Of a DNA stretch of 6,830 nt, positions 1 through 5,522 are shown piece after piece (position 1 is the stretch's first letter; every line of letters starts with the position of its first letter). Source of the DNA: an uncultured Caulobacter sp. GTDB lineage: Bacteria > Pseudomonadota > Alphaproteobacteria > Caulobacterales > Caulobacteraceae. The notes under the pieces were generated by a model, which worked only from the letters and a program-made list of their open reading frames with translations, ran no database searches and was not told the origin of the DNA. The stretch spans positions 1 through 6,830 of the forward strand of contig CALKHU010000195.1 in assembly GCA_937991555.1 (NCBI GenBank). The letters run 5' to 3'. Made by a program: the position numbers and the translations under genes.

Positions 1-350
1 CCGAGGTCGGCATCGAGGTAGAGCCGCGACGCGCCGCTGCGCCTCGCCCCATCGATGCAAGCCTGCAGGAGCAGACGGCCCAGGCCGGCGCCCCGCGCGG
101 CCTCGGCCACCGTCATCTTGATGACCTCGAAGCCGCCGTCGTCCATCGCCTTCAGCCCGGCGCAGCCGACCGCCTCGCCCGCCGCGGTCTCGGCCATGAA
201 GATGTGGCCGCCGGGCGCGATCACCGCGCCGACCGGATCGCCGAGCACGATCTCGTCGGCCGGCTCGAGGGCGAAATGCCTGCCGATCCAGGCCTCGTTC
301 AGGCGCCGCCAGTCCGGCGCATGGCGGGGTTCGAAATCGACGATGCGCAT
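1..350 (-). CDS. GNAT-family N-acetyltransferase (3' end outside window)
   Basis: This is the N-terminal 116 or so residues of a GCN5-related N-acetyltransferase, which transfers an acetyl group from acetyl-CoA to an amine; the substrate cannot be told. It starts at ATG 350-348 (MRIVDFEPRH) and runs off the left edge. The conserved order is visible: an N-terminal strand and helix (FEPRHAPDWRRLNEAWI), a central strand pair (VGCAGLKAMDDGGFEVIKMTV), then the acetyl-CoA pyrophosphate loop ARGAGLGRLLL, which fits the R/Q-x-x-G-x-G/A motif, and a following strand (SRLYLDADLG). The gene is divergent from the aminotransferase and only 45 bases separate the two preferred starts, so at least one promoter must lie inside coding sequence or both genes share a very compact control region. 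No strong ribosome binding site precedes the ATG. The fold assignment is firm, the function is not. Confidence 0.88.
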   Translation of the reverse strand, partial: MRIVDFEPRHAPDWRRLNEAWIGRHFALEPADEIVLGDPVGAVIAPGGHIFMAETAAGEAVGCAGLKAMDDGGFEVIKMTVAEAARGAGLGRLLLQACIDGARRSGASRLYLDADL

Positions 351-383
351 GGCATGACTCTGCGAACCGCGCCGGCGCCGCGC

Positions 384-389
384 AAGGAG
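384..389 (+). promoter_or_regulatory. Ribosome binding site deciding the TTG start of the aminotransferase
   Basis: AAGGAG is a near-perfect Shine-Dalgarno core, separated by six bases (TTTCCC) from TTG 396-398. It lies inside the reading frame of any longer version of the protein, where it would have no role, so it argues for the TTG start over the in-frame ATG at 354. Confidence 0.75.
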
Positions 390-395
390 TTTCCC

Positions 396-1565
396 TTGGT
401 CCATCCCGTCTATGCCGATCTGCCGACGACCATCTTCGAGGTGATGAGCGGACTGGCCCGCGAGACCGGCGCGATCAACCTGGGTCAGGGCTTCCCCGAG
501 GATCCGGGCCCCGAGTCGGTCCGCCGCCGGGCCGCGTTCGAGTCGGTCGAAGGCTACAACCAGTATCCGCCGATGCGCGGCCTGCCGGCCCTGCGCGAGG
601 CGGTCGCCGCCCACTATGCGAAATGGCAGGGGCTGGATCTGTCGCCGGACGAGGTCACCATCACGTCGGGCGCGACGGAGGCGCTGGCGGCGGCCTTCCT
701 GAGCCTCGTCTCGCCCGGCGACGAGGTCGTGCTGTTCCAGCCGCTCTACGACAGCTACCTGCCGATGGTCCGCCGCTGCGGCGGGGTTCCGAAGCTGGCG
801 AAGCTCGACCCGCCGCACTTCCGGATCACCCGGGAGGTGCTGGACAGCGTCTTCACCCCGAACACGAAGCTCGTGGTGTTGAACAACCCGGTGAACCCGG
901 CGGCGGTGATCTTCAGCGACGAGGAACTGGCGCTTCTGGCCGAGTACTGCGTGCGCCACGACGCCATCGCCCTCTGCGACGAGGTCTGGGAGCAGATCGT
1001 GTTCGACGGCCGCCGCTTCCGGCCGCTGATGGGCTTCCCCGGCATGCGCGAGCGCACCGTGAAAGTCGGCTCCGCCGGCAAGATGTTCGCCCTGACCGGC
1101 TGGAAGGTCGGCTTCCTCTGCGCCGCGCCGGCGCTGACGAAGGCGCTGGCCGGGGCGCACCAGTTCCTGACCTTCACCACGCCGCCGAACCTGCAGGCGG
1201 CGGTCGCCTGGGGGCTGCAGAACTGCGACGACTGGTTCGACGCCATGCCGGCGGACCTGCAGCGCTCGCGCGACCGGCTGGCGGCGGGGCTGGCCGCCGC
1301 AGGGTTCCGGGTGCTGCCGGCGGCCGGGAGCTACTTCCTCAACGTCGACCTGGCCGCCTCGGGCATCGAAGAGGACGACCGCGCCTTCTGCCTGCGCGCG
1401 GTGAAGGCGCACGGGGTCGCCGCCATCCCGGTGTCCGCCTTCTACGAGCAGGACGCCCCGACCAGCCTGATCCGCCTCTGCTTCGCCAAGCGCGACGAGA
1501 CGCTGGATGCGGGGGTCGAGCGGCTCGCCGCGGCTAGGGCGTCGGCCGGTAGCGGCCGGGTGTGA
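396..1565 (+). CDS. PLP-dependent class I/II aminotransferase (methionine/kynurenine aminotransferase-like)
   Basis: A fold-type I, cytoplasmic PLP enzyme moving an amino group from an amino acid to a 2-oxo acid. With the TTG start it is 389 residues, normal for the family. Visible landmarks are GQGFPE (about 30-35), the phosphate-binding SGATEA (91-96), NPVNP (164-168), the pyridine-nitrogen aspartate D195 in CDEVWEQ, the Schiff-base lysine K229 in GSAGK followed by TGWKVG, and the carboxylate-binding arginine R360 in LIRLCFAK. The TGWKVG block resembles E. coli YbdL and kynurenine aminotransferases, so methionine, kynurenine or another aromatic amino acid are candidate donors. A tryptophan (W198) stands where many relatives have the tyrosine of DEVY. 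The TTG at 396 is chosen because AAGGAG (384-389) lies six bases upstream and the protein then begins just before conserved sequence. In-frame ATGs at 354 or 204 would add residues reaching back towards or over the divergent GNAT gene. The 3' end overlaps the convergent regulator by 32 bp. Confidence 0.93.
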   Translation: MVHPVYADLPTTIFEVMSGLARETGAINLGQGFPEDPGPESVRRRAAFESVEGYNQYPPMRGLPALREAVAAHYAKWQGLDLSPDEVTITSGATEALAAAFLSLVSPGDEVVLFQPLYDSYLPMVRRCGGVPKLAKLDPPHFRITREVLDSVFTPNTKLVVLNNPVNPAAVIFSDEELALLAEYCVRHDAIALCDEVWEQIVFDGRRFRPLMGFPGMRERTVKVGSAGKMFALTGWKVGFLCAAPALTKALAGAHQFLTFTTPPNLQAAVAWGLQNCDDWFDAMPADLQRSRDRLAAGLAAAGFRVLPAAGSYFLNVDLAASGIEEDDRAFCLRAVKAHGVAAIPVSAFYEQDAPTSLIRLCFAKRDETLDAGVERLAAARASAGSGRV

Positions 1566-2286
1566 CGCCGAACTGACGGCGGAAGGCCGTGATGAAGGCG
1601 CTCAGGCTGTCGTAGCCGCAGTCGAGGGCTGTCGCCGTCACCGACTGGCCGCCGCAGAGCAGGGCCACCGCGTGGATCATCCGCGCCTTCTGCCGCCAGA
1701 GCTCGAGCGACAGGCCGGTCTGCTCCGGAAACAGCCGCTGCAGGGTCCGCAAGCTGGCGCCGACGCCGCGGGACAGGCTCGCCAGGTCGCTCCGGTCGCC
1801 CGGCGCGCCCTGGACGGTCTCTGCCAGCGCCAGCGCGCGGCGGTCGGTCGGCAGCGGCAGGACCAGATCCTGCGGCCGGGCCTGGATCAGCAGGTCGACG
1901 AGCAGGCCGGTGAGCCGCTCGTGATCCGGACGGCCCGGTCCCAGCATGCCGACCGTCAGGATATGCAGGATCAGCTCGCGCAGCAGCGGCGTCACCTCCA
2001 GCACGGTCTCGTTGGCCGGCAAGCCCGCGGCGGTGACGGGATCGATGTAGAGGGTGCGCAGGGCCGTCTCGCCCTGCATGAGGATCTCGTGCGGCAGGTC
2101 GGGCGGCAGCCACACCGCCCGCGTCGGCGGCGTGACCCAGACCGAGCCCGGCGTGCGCACATGCATGACCCCGGTCGTGGCGTAGGCGAGCTGGCCCCAC
2201 GGGTGGGCATGACGCGGAATGCGTCCGCCCGTCCGGTAGGTCTCGGCCAGCGACCGGACCCAAAATCCGTCGCCGTCCGTGGTCAA
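1534..2286 (-). CDS. AraC-family transcriptional regulator with N-terminal cupin domain
   Basis: A 250-residue cytoplasmic DNA-binding regulator. Residues about 20-82 form a cupin-type sensor domain (HAHPWGQLAY, then WLPPDLPHEI), the usual ligand-binding part of this subgroup. Residues about 150-247 carry the double helix-turn-helix of AraC/XylS proteins: the first helix pair around DLASLSRGVGASLRTLQRLF, the second ending in the signature CGYDSLSAFITAFRRQFG and VTPGRYR. The start is a TTG (2286-2284) overlapping the TGA of the upstream VOC gene as TTGA, a classic coupled arrangement; the bases before it show no clear ribosome binding site, fitting translation by ribosomes that finish the VOC gene. 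The 3' end overlaps the convergent aminotransferase by 32 bp. Regulators of this type often control a neighbouring gene, so the VOC gene or the aminotransferase are candidate targets, but the ligand is unknown. Confidence 0.92.
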   Translation of the reverse strand: MTTDGDGFWVRSLAETYRTGGRIPRHAHPWGQLAYATTGVMHVRTPGSVWVTPPTRAVWLPPDLPHEILMQGETALRTLYIDPVTAAGLPANETVLEVTPLLRELILHILTVGMLGPGRPDHERLTGLLVDLLIQARPQDLVLPLPTDRRALALAETVQGAPGDRSDLASLSRGVGASLRTLQRLFPEQTGLSLELWRQKARMIHAVALLCGGQSVTATALDCGYDSLSAFITAFRRQFGVTPGRYRPTP

Positions 2287-2654
2287 CCGGCGGCGGCCTG
2301 GTCGTACTTCATGGCGCCGACGAGGTTGCCCTCGGTGTCCTCGAAGTAGATCAGCTCGCCGACCCCTTCGATACGGTAGGGCGGCATGACGATCCTGCCG
2401 CCTGCCGCCTCGACCGCCGCGACCGTGGCGGCGATGTCATCGACGCCGATGGTCGCCTCGAAGCCCAGCATCCGGGCGCCCGGAACCAGCTCGCGCCGGC
2501 CGTGCAGCGCGCCGCCCACCCCGGCGCCCGTGATCTGGTAGAAGCCCGGCGGCCCCCAGGGCTGGAAGCCCCAGTCGAACACGGCCTCATAGAACTGTCT
2601 GGCGCGCGACACGTCGTCGGCGTTGATGGCGAAGTGACGGAATGTGGCCGGCAT
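2283..2654 (-). CDS. VOC-family (glyoxalase/bleomycin-resistance fold) protein
   Basis: A small 123-residue protein of the vicinal oxygen chelate superfamily: paired beta-alpha-beta-beta-beta modules forming a metal site used by lyases, dioxygenases and drug-binding proteins. The N-terminal module starts PATFRHFAINADDVSRARQFYEAVF with a likely metal-binding histidine (H7), and the second ends LIYFEDTEGNLVGAM, the usual C-terminal signature with the acidic ligand region near E105. ATG 2654-2652 is preferred because AAGGGGG lies six bases upstream and because it begins at the first conserved strand; the open frame extends to 2750, but that extra part is arginine-rich and unlike the family. The gene is first in a two-gene unit with the AraC-type regulator. 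The reaction cannot be deduced; a carbonyl or antibiotic-binding role would be speculation. Confidence 0.88.
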   Translation of the reverse strand: MPATFRHFAINADDVSRARQFYEAVFDWGFQPWGPPGFYQITGAGVGGALHGRRELVPGARMLGFEATIGVDDIAATVAAVEAAGGRIVMPPYRIEGVGELIYFEDTEGNLVGAMKYDQAAAG

Positions 2655-2660
2655 GGCGGG

Positions 2661-2667
2661 CCCCCTT
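2661..2667 (-). promoter_or_regulatory. Ribosome binding site of the VOC gene
   Basis: On the minus strand AAGGGGG lies six bases before ATG 2654-2652. It supports the 123-residue form over the longer open frame, whose first ATG lies upstream near 2750. Confidence 0.6.
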
Positions 2668-2749
2668 GTGGATCGACCCGCCCAGCCTACCCCATCCCGC
2701 GTGGCGCGCTTGCGATACTGTGCCGATCTCCTGCGGCTATGCGCCATCA

Positions 2750-2764
2750 TCGCCAGAATGGCGA
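2750..2764. repeat. Perfect inverted repeat TCGCCA-GAA-TGGCGA
   Basis: Two perfect 6-bp arms around a 3-base centre, in the middle of the divergent region, 44 bases before the vapB start. It has no following T-run and lies at neither gene's end, so a regulator-binding dyad is more likely than a terminator. Which gene it serves is not shown by the sequence. Confidence 0.5.
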
Positions 2765-2792
2765 CAAGAGTCGTTGCTCTGGAAAGTTGAAA

Positions 2793-2802
2793 ATGCTAGC
2801 AT
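2793..2802. promoter_or_regulatory. Palindrome ATGCTAGCAT, candidate VapB operator overlapping the -10 region
   Basis: A perfect 10-bp palindrome ending six bases before the vapB ATG and overlapping the best -10 candidate, TAGCAT. Type II antitoxins of the ribbon-helix-helix class normally repress their own operon at dyads over the promoter. The core TGCTAGCA matches the FitA half-site as I recall it (TGCTATCA) at seven of eight positions, and this antitoxin is FitA-like. The operator role is inference. Confidence 0.55.
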
Positions 2803-2808
2803 ACGAAT

Positions 2809-3045
2809 ATGCCCAGCCTGCATGTCCGCAATGTCGATTCCGGCCTCGTTGAAAAACTGAAGGTCCGCGCCGCCGAGAACGGTCGCTCGGCCGAGGCGGA
2901 ACATCGCGAAATCCTGAAGCGCGCCCTGGCCGAGGTACGGGACCTGACGTTCGAGGAGATCGCGGCGCGCGTCCGGGCCTCGACGGCCCAGCGGCCCCAA
3001 ACGCCTGCCGAGGTTCTTATCCGCGAAGGACGCGACGGGCGTTGA
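2809..3045 (+). CDS. vapB: VapB-type antitoxin, FitA-like ribbon-helix-helix
   Basis: A 78-residue antitoxin of a type II toxin-antitoxin pair. Residues 1 to about 40 (MPSLHVRNVDSGLVEKLKVR, then AAENGRSAEAEHREIL) form a FitA-like ribbon-helix-helix domain: one strand for DNA contact, then two helices for dimer formation. The remainder is a charged tail that should wrap the toxin; arginines near the C-terminus (R72, R75, R78) are candidates for plugging the toxin active site, as an arginine does in FitAB. The stop TGA overlaps the vapC TTG start in TTGA. No ribosome binding site precedes ATG 2809, and the candidate -10 box lies so close that transcription would begin at or next to the ATG, suggesting a leaderless or near-leaderless message. 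Autoregulation through the adjoining palindrome is expected for this class. Confidence 0.9.
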   Translation: MPSLHVRNVDSGLVEKLKVRAAENGRSAEAEHREILKRALAEVRDLTFEEIAARVRASTAQRPQTPAEVLIREGRDGR

Positions 3046-3473
3046 AGCTGGTCGTCGACTCCAGCGTCGCGATCAAGTGGTTCGTCTGTGAGCCCGACTC
3101 GGAAGAGGCGGACCGGTTGCGGCGAGGCTTCGAGCTCGTCGCCCCTGATCTGCTCGTCTCGGAGTGCGTCAACGCCTTCTGGAAGAAGTCGCGGCAGGGC
3201 GAGATGACGACCGGGGATGTATTGGCGTCAGCGCGAGGTCTTGGGCAGGCGTCCGTGGCCTACAGAGGGTCCGCCGACCTCGCCTTGTCCGCGGCGGCGA
3301 TGGCGATGTCCTTTGGCCATCCTGCCTACGATTGCTTCTACCTTGCCTTGGCCATCGAGGAGCAGGCGTCCTTCGTCACCGCCGACGCCAGCCTCGTGCG
3401 CAAGCTGCGCGCCGCGGGCTTCGGCGAGGCGGAGGTGCTCTCCCTCGCCGAAGCCGCCGCGCTGGCCGCCTAG
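3042..3473 (+). CDS. vapC: VapC-type toxin, PIN-domain ribonuclease
   Basis: A 143-residue PIN-domain toxin, typical length for the family, expected to be a magnesium-dependent endoribonuclease that stalls translation by cutting tRNA or rRNA. All four conserved acidic residues are present: D6 in VVDSSVAIKWF, E41 in LLVSECVNAFWKK, D97 in AYDCFYLALA and D115 in FVTADASL, so the enzyme looks intact. The start is TTG 3042, overlapping the vapB stop as TTGA; GAAGGA (3025-3030) lies 11 bases upstream, a rather long spacing. A TTG start plus coupling to vapB would keep toxin synthesis below antitoxin synthesis. The TAG stop is shared, within CTAG, with the stop of the convergent SDR gene. The target RNA cannot be read from sequence. 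Confidence 0.92.
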   Translation: MKLVVDSSVAIKWFVCEPDSEEADRLRRGFELVAPDLLVSECVNAFWKKSRQGEMTTGDVLASARGLGQASVAYRGSADLALSAAAMAMSFGHPAYDCFYLALAIEEQASFVTADASLVRKLRAAGFGEAEVLSLAEAAALAA

Positions 3474-4249
3474 ATCGTCGCGCCGCCGTCCACGACCACG
3501 GCCTGGCCGGTCATGAAGGTGCCCGCCGCCGAGGCTAGGAAGACCGCCGCGCCGGCGATCTCGTCCGGCTCGCCGATGCGGCGCAGGGGCACGGTCTCGG
3601 TCGAGCGCTTCAGGGTCTCGGGGTTGTCCCACAGCGCCTTGGCGAAGTCGGTCTTGATCAGGCCCGGCGCGATGCAGTTCACGCGGATGCCGTGCTTGCC
3701 GTACTCGTGGGCCAGGTTGCGGGCCAGCTGGAAGTCGGCCGCCTTGGAAATGTTGTAGGCGCCGATGATGGGCGAGCCGCGCAGGCCGCCGATCGAGCTG
3801 ACGATGATGACCGCGCCGTCCTTCCGCTCGATCATCTCGGGGACGACCATGTTGATGAGCCAGTGGTTGGACACGATGTTGTTGTCGAGGATCTTGCGGA
3901 ACTGGTCGTCCGCGATCCCGGCCATCGGGCCGTAGTAGGGGTTCGACGCGGCGTTGCAGACGACGATGTCGACCTTGCCGAACGCCTTGCGGGTCTCGTC
4001 GACCAGCCGCTGCAGGTCCTCCTTCGAGGAGATGTTGGCCGGGACGGCGATCGCCGTGCCCTCGCCCTCGGCGGCGTTGATGGCGGCGGCGACCTCTTCG
4101 CAGGGGCCGGCCTTGCGGGAGGAGATCACCACTTTGGCCCCGTGCTGGGCCATGCGCTCGGCGATGGCCTTGCCGATGCCGCGCGAGCTGCCGGTGATGA
4201 TCGCGACCTTGCCGGTCAGGTCGAAGAGGGTTCCTTGAGCAGCCGACAT
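3470..4249 (-). CDS. SDR-family NAD(P)-dependent oxidoreductase, DHRS4-like
   Basis: A 259-residue classical short-chain dehydrogenase/reductase, cytoplasmic, oxidising an alcohol or reducing a carbonyl with NAD(P). Motifs in order: the cofactor loop TGSSRGIG (19-26), NAAS (99-102), the catalytic asparagine near N124, serine S152 in VSSIGG, Y165 and K169 in YNISK, then IAPGLIKTDF and the C-terminal TGQAVVVDGG. R45 in VISSRK, right after the second strand, favours NADP(H). The NAASNPYYGPM and PGLIKTDFAKALW blocks recall DHRS4-type carbonyl/retinol reductases. ATG 4249-4247 is well supported by AGGGAGG eight bases upstream. It lies 64 bp downstream of the fucosidase on the same strand. An L-fucose dehydrogenase role is tempting from that neighbour, but the sequence looks more like the DHRS4 group, so I do not assign it. 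Its stop overlaps that of vapC. Confidence 0.94.
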   Translation of the reverse strand: MSAAQGTLFDLTGKVAIITGSSRGIGKAIAERMAQHGAKVVISSRKAGPCEEVAAAINAAEGEGTAIAVPANISSKEDLQRLVDETRKAFGKVDIVVCNAASNPYYGPMAGIADDQFRKILDNNIVSNHWLINMVVPEMIERKDGAVIIVSSIGGLRGSPIIGAYNISKAADFQLARNLAHEYGKHGIRVNCIAPGLIKTDFAKALWDNPETLKRSTETVPLRRIGEPDEIAGAAVFLASAAGTFMTGQAVVVDGGATI

Positions 4250-4257
4250 CGTGCGCG

Positions 4258-4264
4258 CCTCCCT
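4258..4264 (-). promoter_or_regulatory. Strong ribosome binding site of the SDR gene
   Basis: On the minus strand AGGGAGG lies eight bases before ATG 4249-4247. It is one of the strongest sites in the window and fixes the SDR start. Confidence 0.75.
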
Positions 4265-4280
4265 TAAACGCTTGTTTGAA
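4264..4280. promoter_or_regulatory. Dyad TTAAAC-GCTT-GTTTGAA, candidate TetR/PsrA-type operator
   Basis: AAAC (4266-4269) and GTTT (4274-4277) are perfect inverted arms around GCTT; the dyad continues with one mismatch and one further pair. The form AAAC-N4-GTTTG resembles the PsrA-type box, G/C-AAAC-N2-4-GTTT-G/C, of TetR-family regulators of fatty-acid metabolism; the left flanking base is T rather than G/C. It touches the SDR ribosome binding site in the 64-bp gap after the fucosidase. The site and its regulator are inferred. Confidence 0.4.
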
Positions 4281-4313
4281 GTCGGCGCACCGTGACGGCC
4301 GGGCGACGTCGCG

Positions 4314-5456
4314 TCAAGCCAGCGCCTTGCCGATCTCCATCAGCGGGCGGCGCTGCACCGTCGGGATCGAGCCGTCGGCCATCGGGCCGACGTTGATCAG
4401 CAGGTTGCCGCCGCCGGCGGTCACCTCGCGGTAGAGGTCGAGCAGCTGTGGGCCGGTCATGTAGTCGTCGGTCGCCTCGGCGGCGTTGTAACCGAAGGCG
4501 AGGCCGAGACCGCGGGTCGATTCCCACTTGCCCTTGCCGGCCATGTGGTCGCCGCTGGTGTATTCGACCGTACGGAAGTCGCAGTGCGGCGGCGAGGAGG
4601 TGCTGCCGCCGTGCACCCCGACCTCGGCGATGCGCGCCTTCACCATGGCATTGAACGCCGCGCAGTTGGCCGGATCGCGCAGACTCTCGAACAGCGGCCT
4701 GGACGCCATCCAGCGGTCGTTGATCACACCGTCCGGCACGACGTCATAGTAGTGGGCGAACAGGCCGGGCAGGTCTTCGACATTCGGCCAGGCGATGTCG
4801 TTCCAGAGCACCGACGGCCGGTAGCGGTCGATCAGCTCGCGGCACTGGGCGAGGGCGTAGGCGCTGTAGGCCTCGTCGGTCGGCACGCAGGCGAACATCT
4901 CGCCCATGTTCCGGATCAGGCTCGAGCGGAAGGTCCAGTCCAGTCCGCCGGAATAGTAGAGGCCATAGCGCATGCCGCGGGCGCGGACCGCCTCGCCGAG
5001 CTCGCCGACGAAGTCCCGGCGGCTGTTCCAGCCGGGGCGGTTCGGGTTCTGCACCCCCGTCGGCCACAGGCAGAAGCCGTCGTGGTGCTTGGTGACGAAG
5101 ACGACGTATTTCGCGCCGGCCTTCTGGAACAGGTCCGCCCAGGCGTCGGCGTCGAACGACCGGGCCGCCTCCTCGAACGGCGCGCGGAAGCTCTCGTAGG
5201 GCCGGTCGCCCCAGGCCTCGCGGTGGTGTGCGGACGTCGGGCTGGTCGGGTCGCGCAGGGCGTTGTCGTACCATTCCGCGTAGGGCCCGAGCACGAAGGC
5301 GCGGTCGTAGTCGCTGACGAACAGGTCGCTGATCGACACCCCGGCCGGCGCGAACGCGGGCACGGCGAACATGCCCCAGTGGATGAAGATCCCCAGTTGC
5401 GGCTCGGCGTACCAGTCAGGGACCGGACGTCCCCCGAATGCGCTGAAGTCGGCCAT
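4314..5456 (-). CDS. Alpha-L-fucosidase, GH29, catalytic domain only
   Basis: A 380-residue glycoside hydrolase of family 29, cleaving terminal alpha-L-fucose by a retaining mechanism. The (beta/alpha)8 barrel is evident: LGIFIHWGMFAVPAFAP (21-37), the fucose-binding TKHHDGFCLW (122-131), RDFVGELGEAVRARGMRYGLYYSGGLDW strand-helix units (147-174), VLWNDIAWP (216-224) with D220 as likely nucleophile, GVINDRW (243-249), KGKWES (308-313) and the last barrel strand GGGNLLINVGPMADG (348-362). The protein stops at RRPLMEIGKALA, just where relatives usually continue into a C-terminal beta domain of very roughly 80 residues or more. There is no signal peptide, so it should act in the cytoplasm on imported oligosaccharides. 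GGGGGA lies close before ATG 5456-5454. It follows the extensin-like gene by 66 bp. Family is secure; substrate linkage is unknown. Confidence 0.92.
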   Translation of the reverse strand: MADFSAFGGRPVPDWYAEPQLGIFIHWGMFAVPAFAPAGVSISDLFVSDYDRAFVLGPYAEWYDNALRDPTSPTSAHHREAWGDRPYESFRAPFEEAARSFDADAWADLFQKAGAKYVVFVTKHHDGFCLWPTGVQNPNRPGWNSRRDFVGELGEAVRARGMRYGLYYSGGLDWTFRSSLIRNMGEMFACVPTDEAYSAYALAQCRELIDRYRPSVLWNDIAWPNVEDLPGLFAHYYDVVPDGVINDRWMASRPLFESLRDPANCAAFNAMVKARIAEVGVHGGSTSSPPHCDFRTVEYTSGDHMAGKGKWESTRGLGLAFGYNAAEATDDYMTGPQLLDLYREVTAGGGNLLINVGPMADGSIPTVQRRPLMEIGKALA

Positions 5457-5497
5457 GTTTCCCCCGGAGCCCTGCGTTGTCCGCCGAACGTCTCGCG

Positions 5498-5515
5498 GCC
5501 TCCCCTGGGGAAGGC
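5498..5515. repeat. Imperfect GC-rich inverted repeat between extensin-like and fucosidase genes
   Basis: Arms GCCTCCCC and GGGGAAGGC form a near-palindrome with one mismatch and a very short centre, in the 66-bp gap just after the extensin-like stop. It could be a weak 3' hairpin for that gene, but no T-run follows on the minus strand, so I do not call it a terminator. Confidence 0.3.
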
Positions 5516-5522
5516 AACAGCC

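Larger units (their letters stand above)
2655..2808. promoter_or_regulatory. Divergent control region between the VOC gene and vapB
   Basis: A 154-bp gene-free stretch separates the leftward VOC gene from the rightward vapB. The vapB-proximal part is markedly AT-rich for this genome: 25 of the 40 bases from 2771 to 2810 are A or T. It contains a 15-bp dyad (2750-2764) and a perfect palindrome (2793-2802). A possible rightward promoter is TTGCTC (2774-2779), a 16-base spacer and TAGCAT (2796-2801); it is only a partial consensus match. I could not pick out a convincing leftward promoter for the VOC gene. Confidence 0.55.

Noticed and set aside
369..378. Perfect palindrome GCGCCGGCGC in the GNAT/aminotransferase divergent region
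   Set aside because: Pure G/C palindromes of this length are expected by chance in such DNA, and no promoter elements flank it.
623..1537. Long second open frame (304 codons) within the aminotransferase on the same strand
   Set aside because: It is arginine- and glycine-rich with no recognisable domain, as expected of a shifted frame in GC-rich DNA; the overlying frame has all the aminotransferase motifs.
1507..2349. Long plus-strand frame opposite the AraC-type regulator
   Set aside because: Its product is low-complexity (R, Q, G, A rich), while the minus strand encodes a full cupin plus double helix-turn-helix protein.
2655..2750. N-terminal extension of the VOC protein to the ATG near 2750
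   Set aside because: The 32 extra residues are arginine-rich and unlike the family, and a ribosome binding site precedes the internal ATG at 2654.
3692..4267. Plus-strand frame opposite the SDR
   Set aside because: Valine-, aspartate- and glycine-rich antisense shadow of the SDR codons; no motif, no ribosome binding site.
4303..4312. Perfect palindrome GCGACGTCGC just after the fucosidase stop
   Set aside because: Unspaced, too short for a terminator stem, no T-run; chance is likely in this base composition.
3470..5456. Fucosidase plus SDR as an L-fucose catabolic operon (SDR as L-fucose dehydrogenase)
   Set aside because: Same strand and close, but the SDR looks DHRS4-like, has its own strong ribosome binding site and candidate operator, and no transporter, lactonase, dehydratase or fucose regulator is present.
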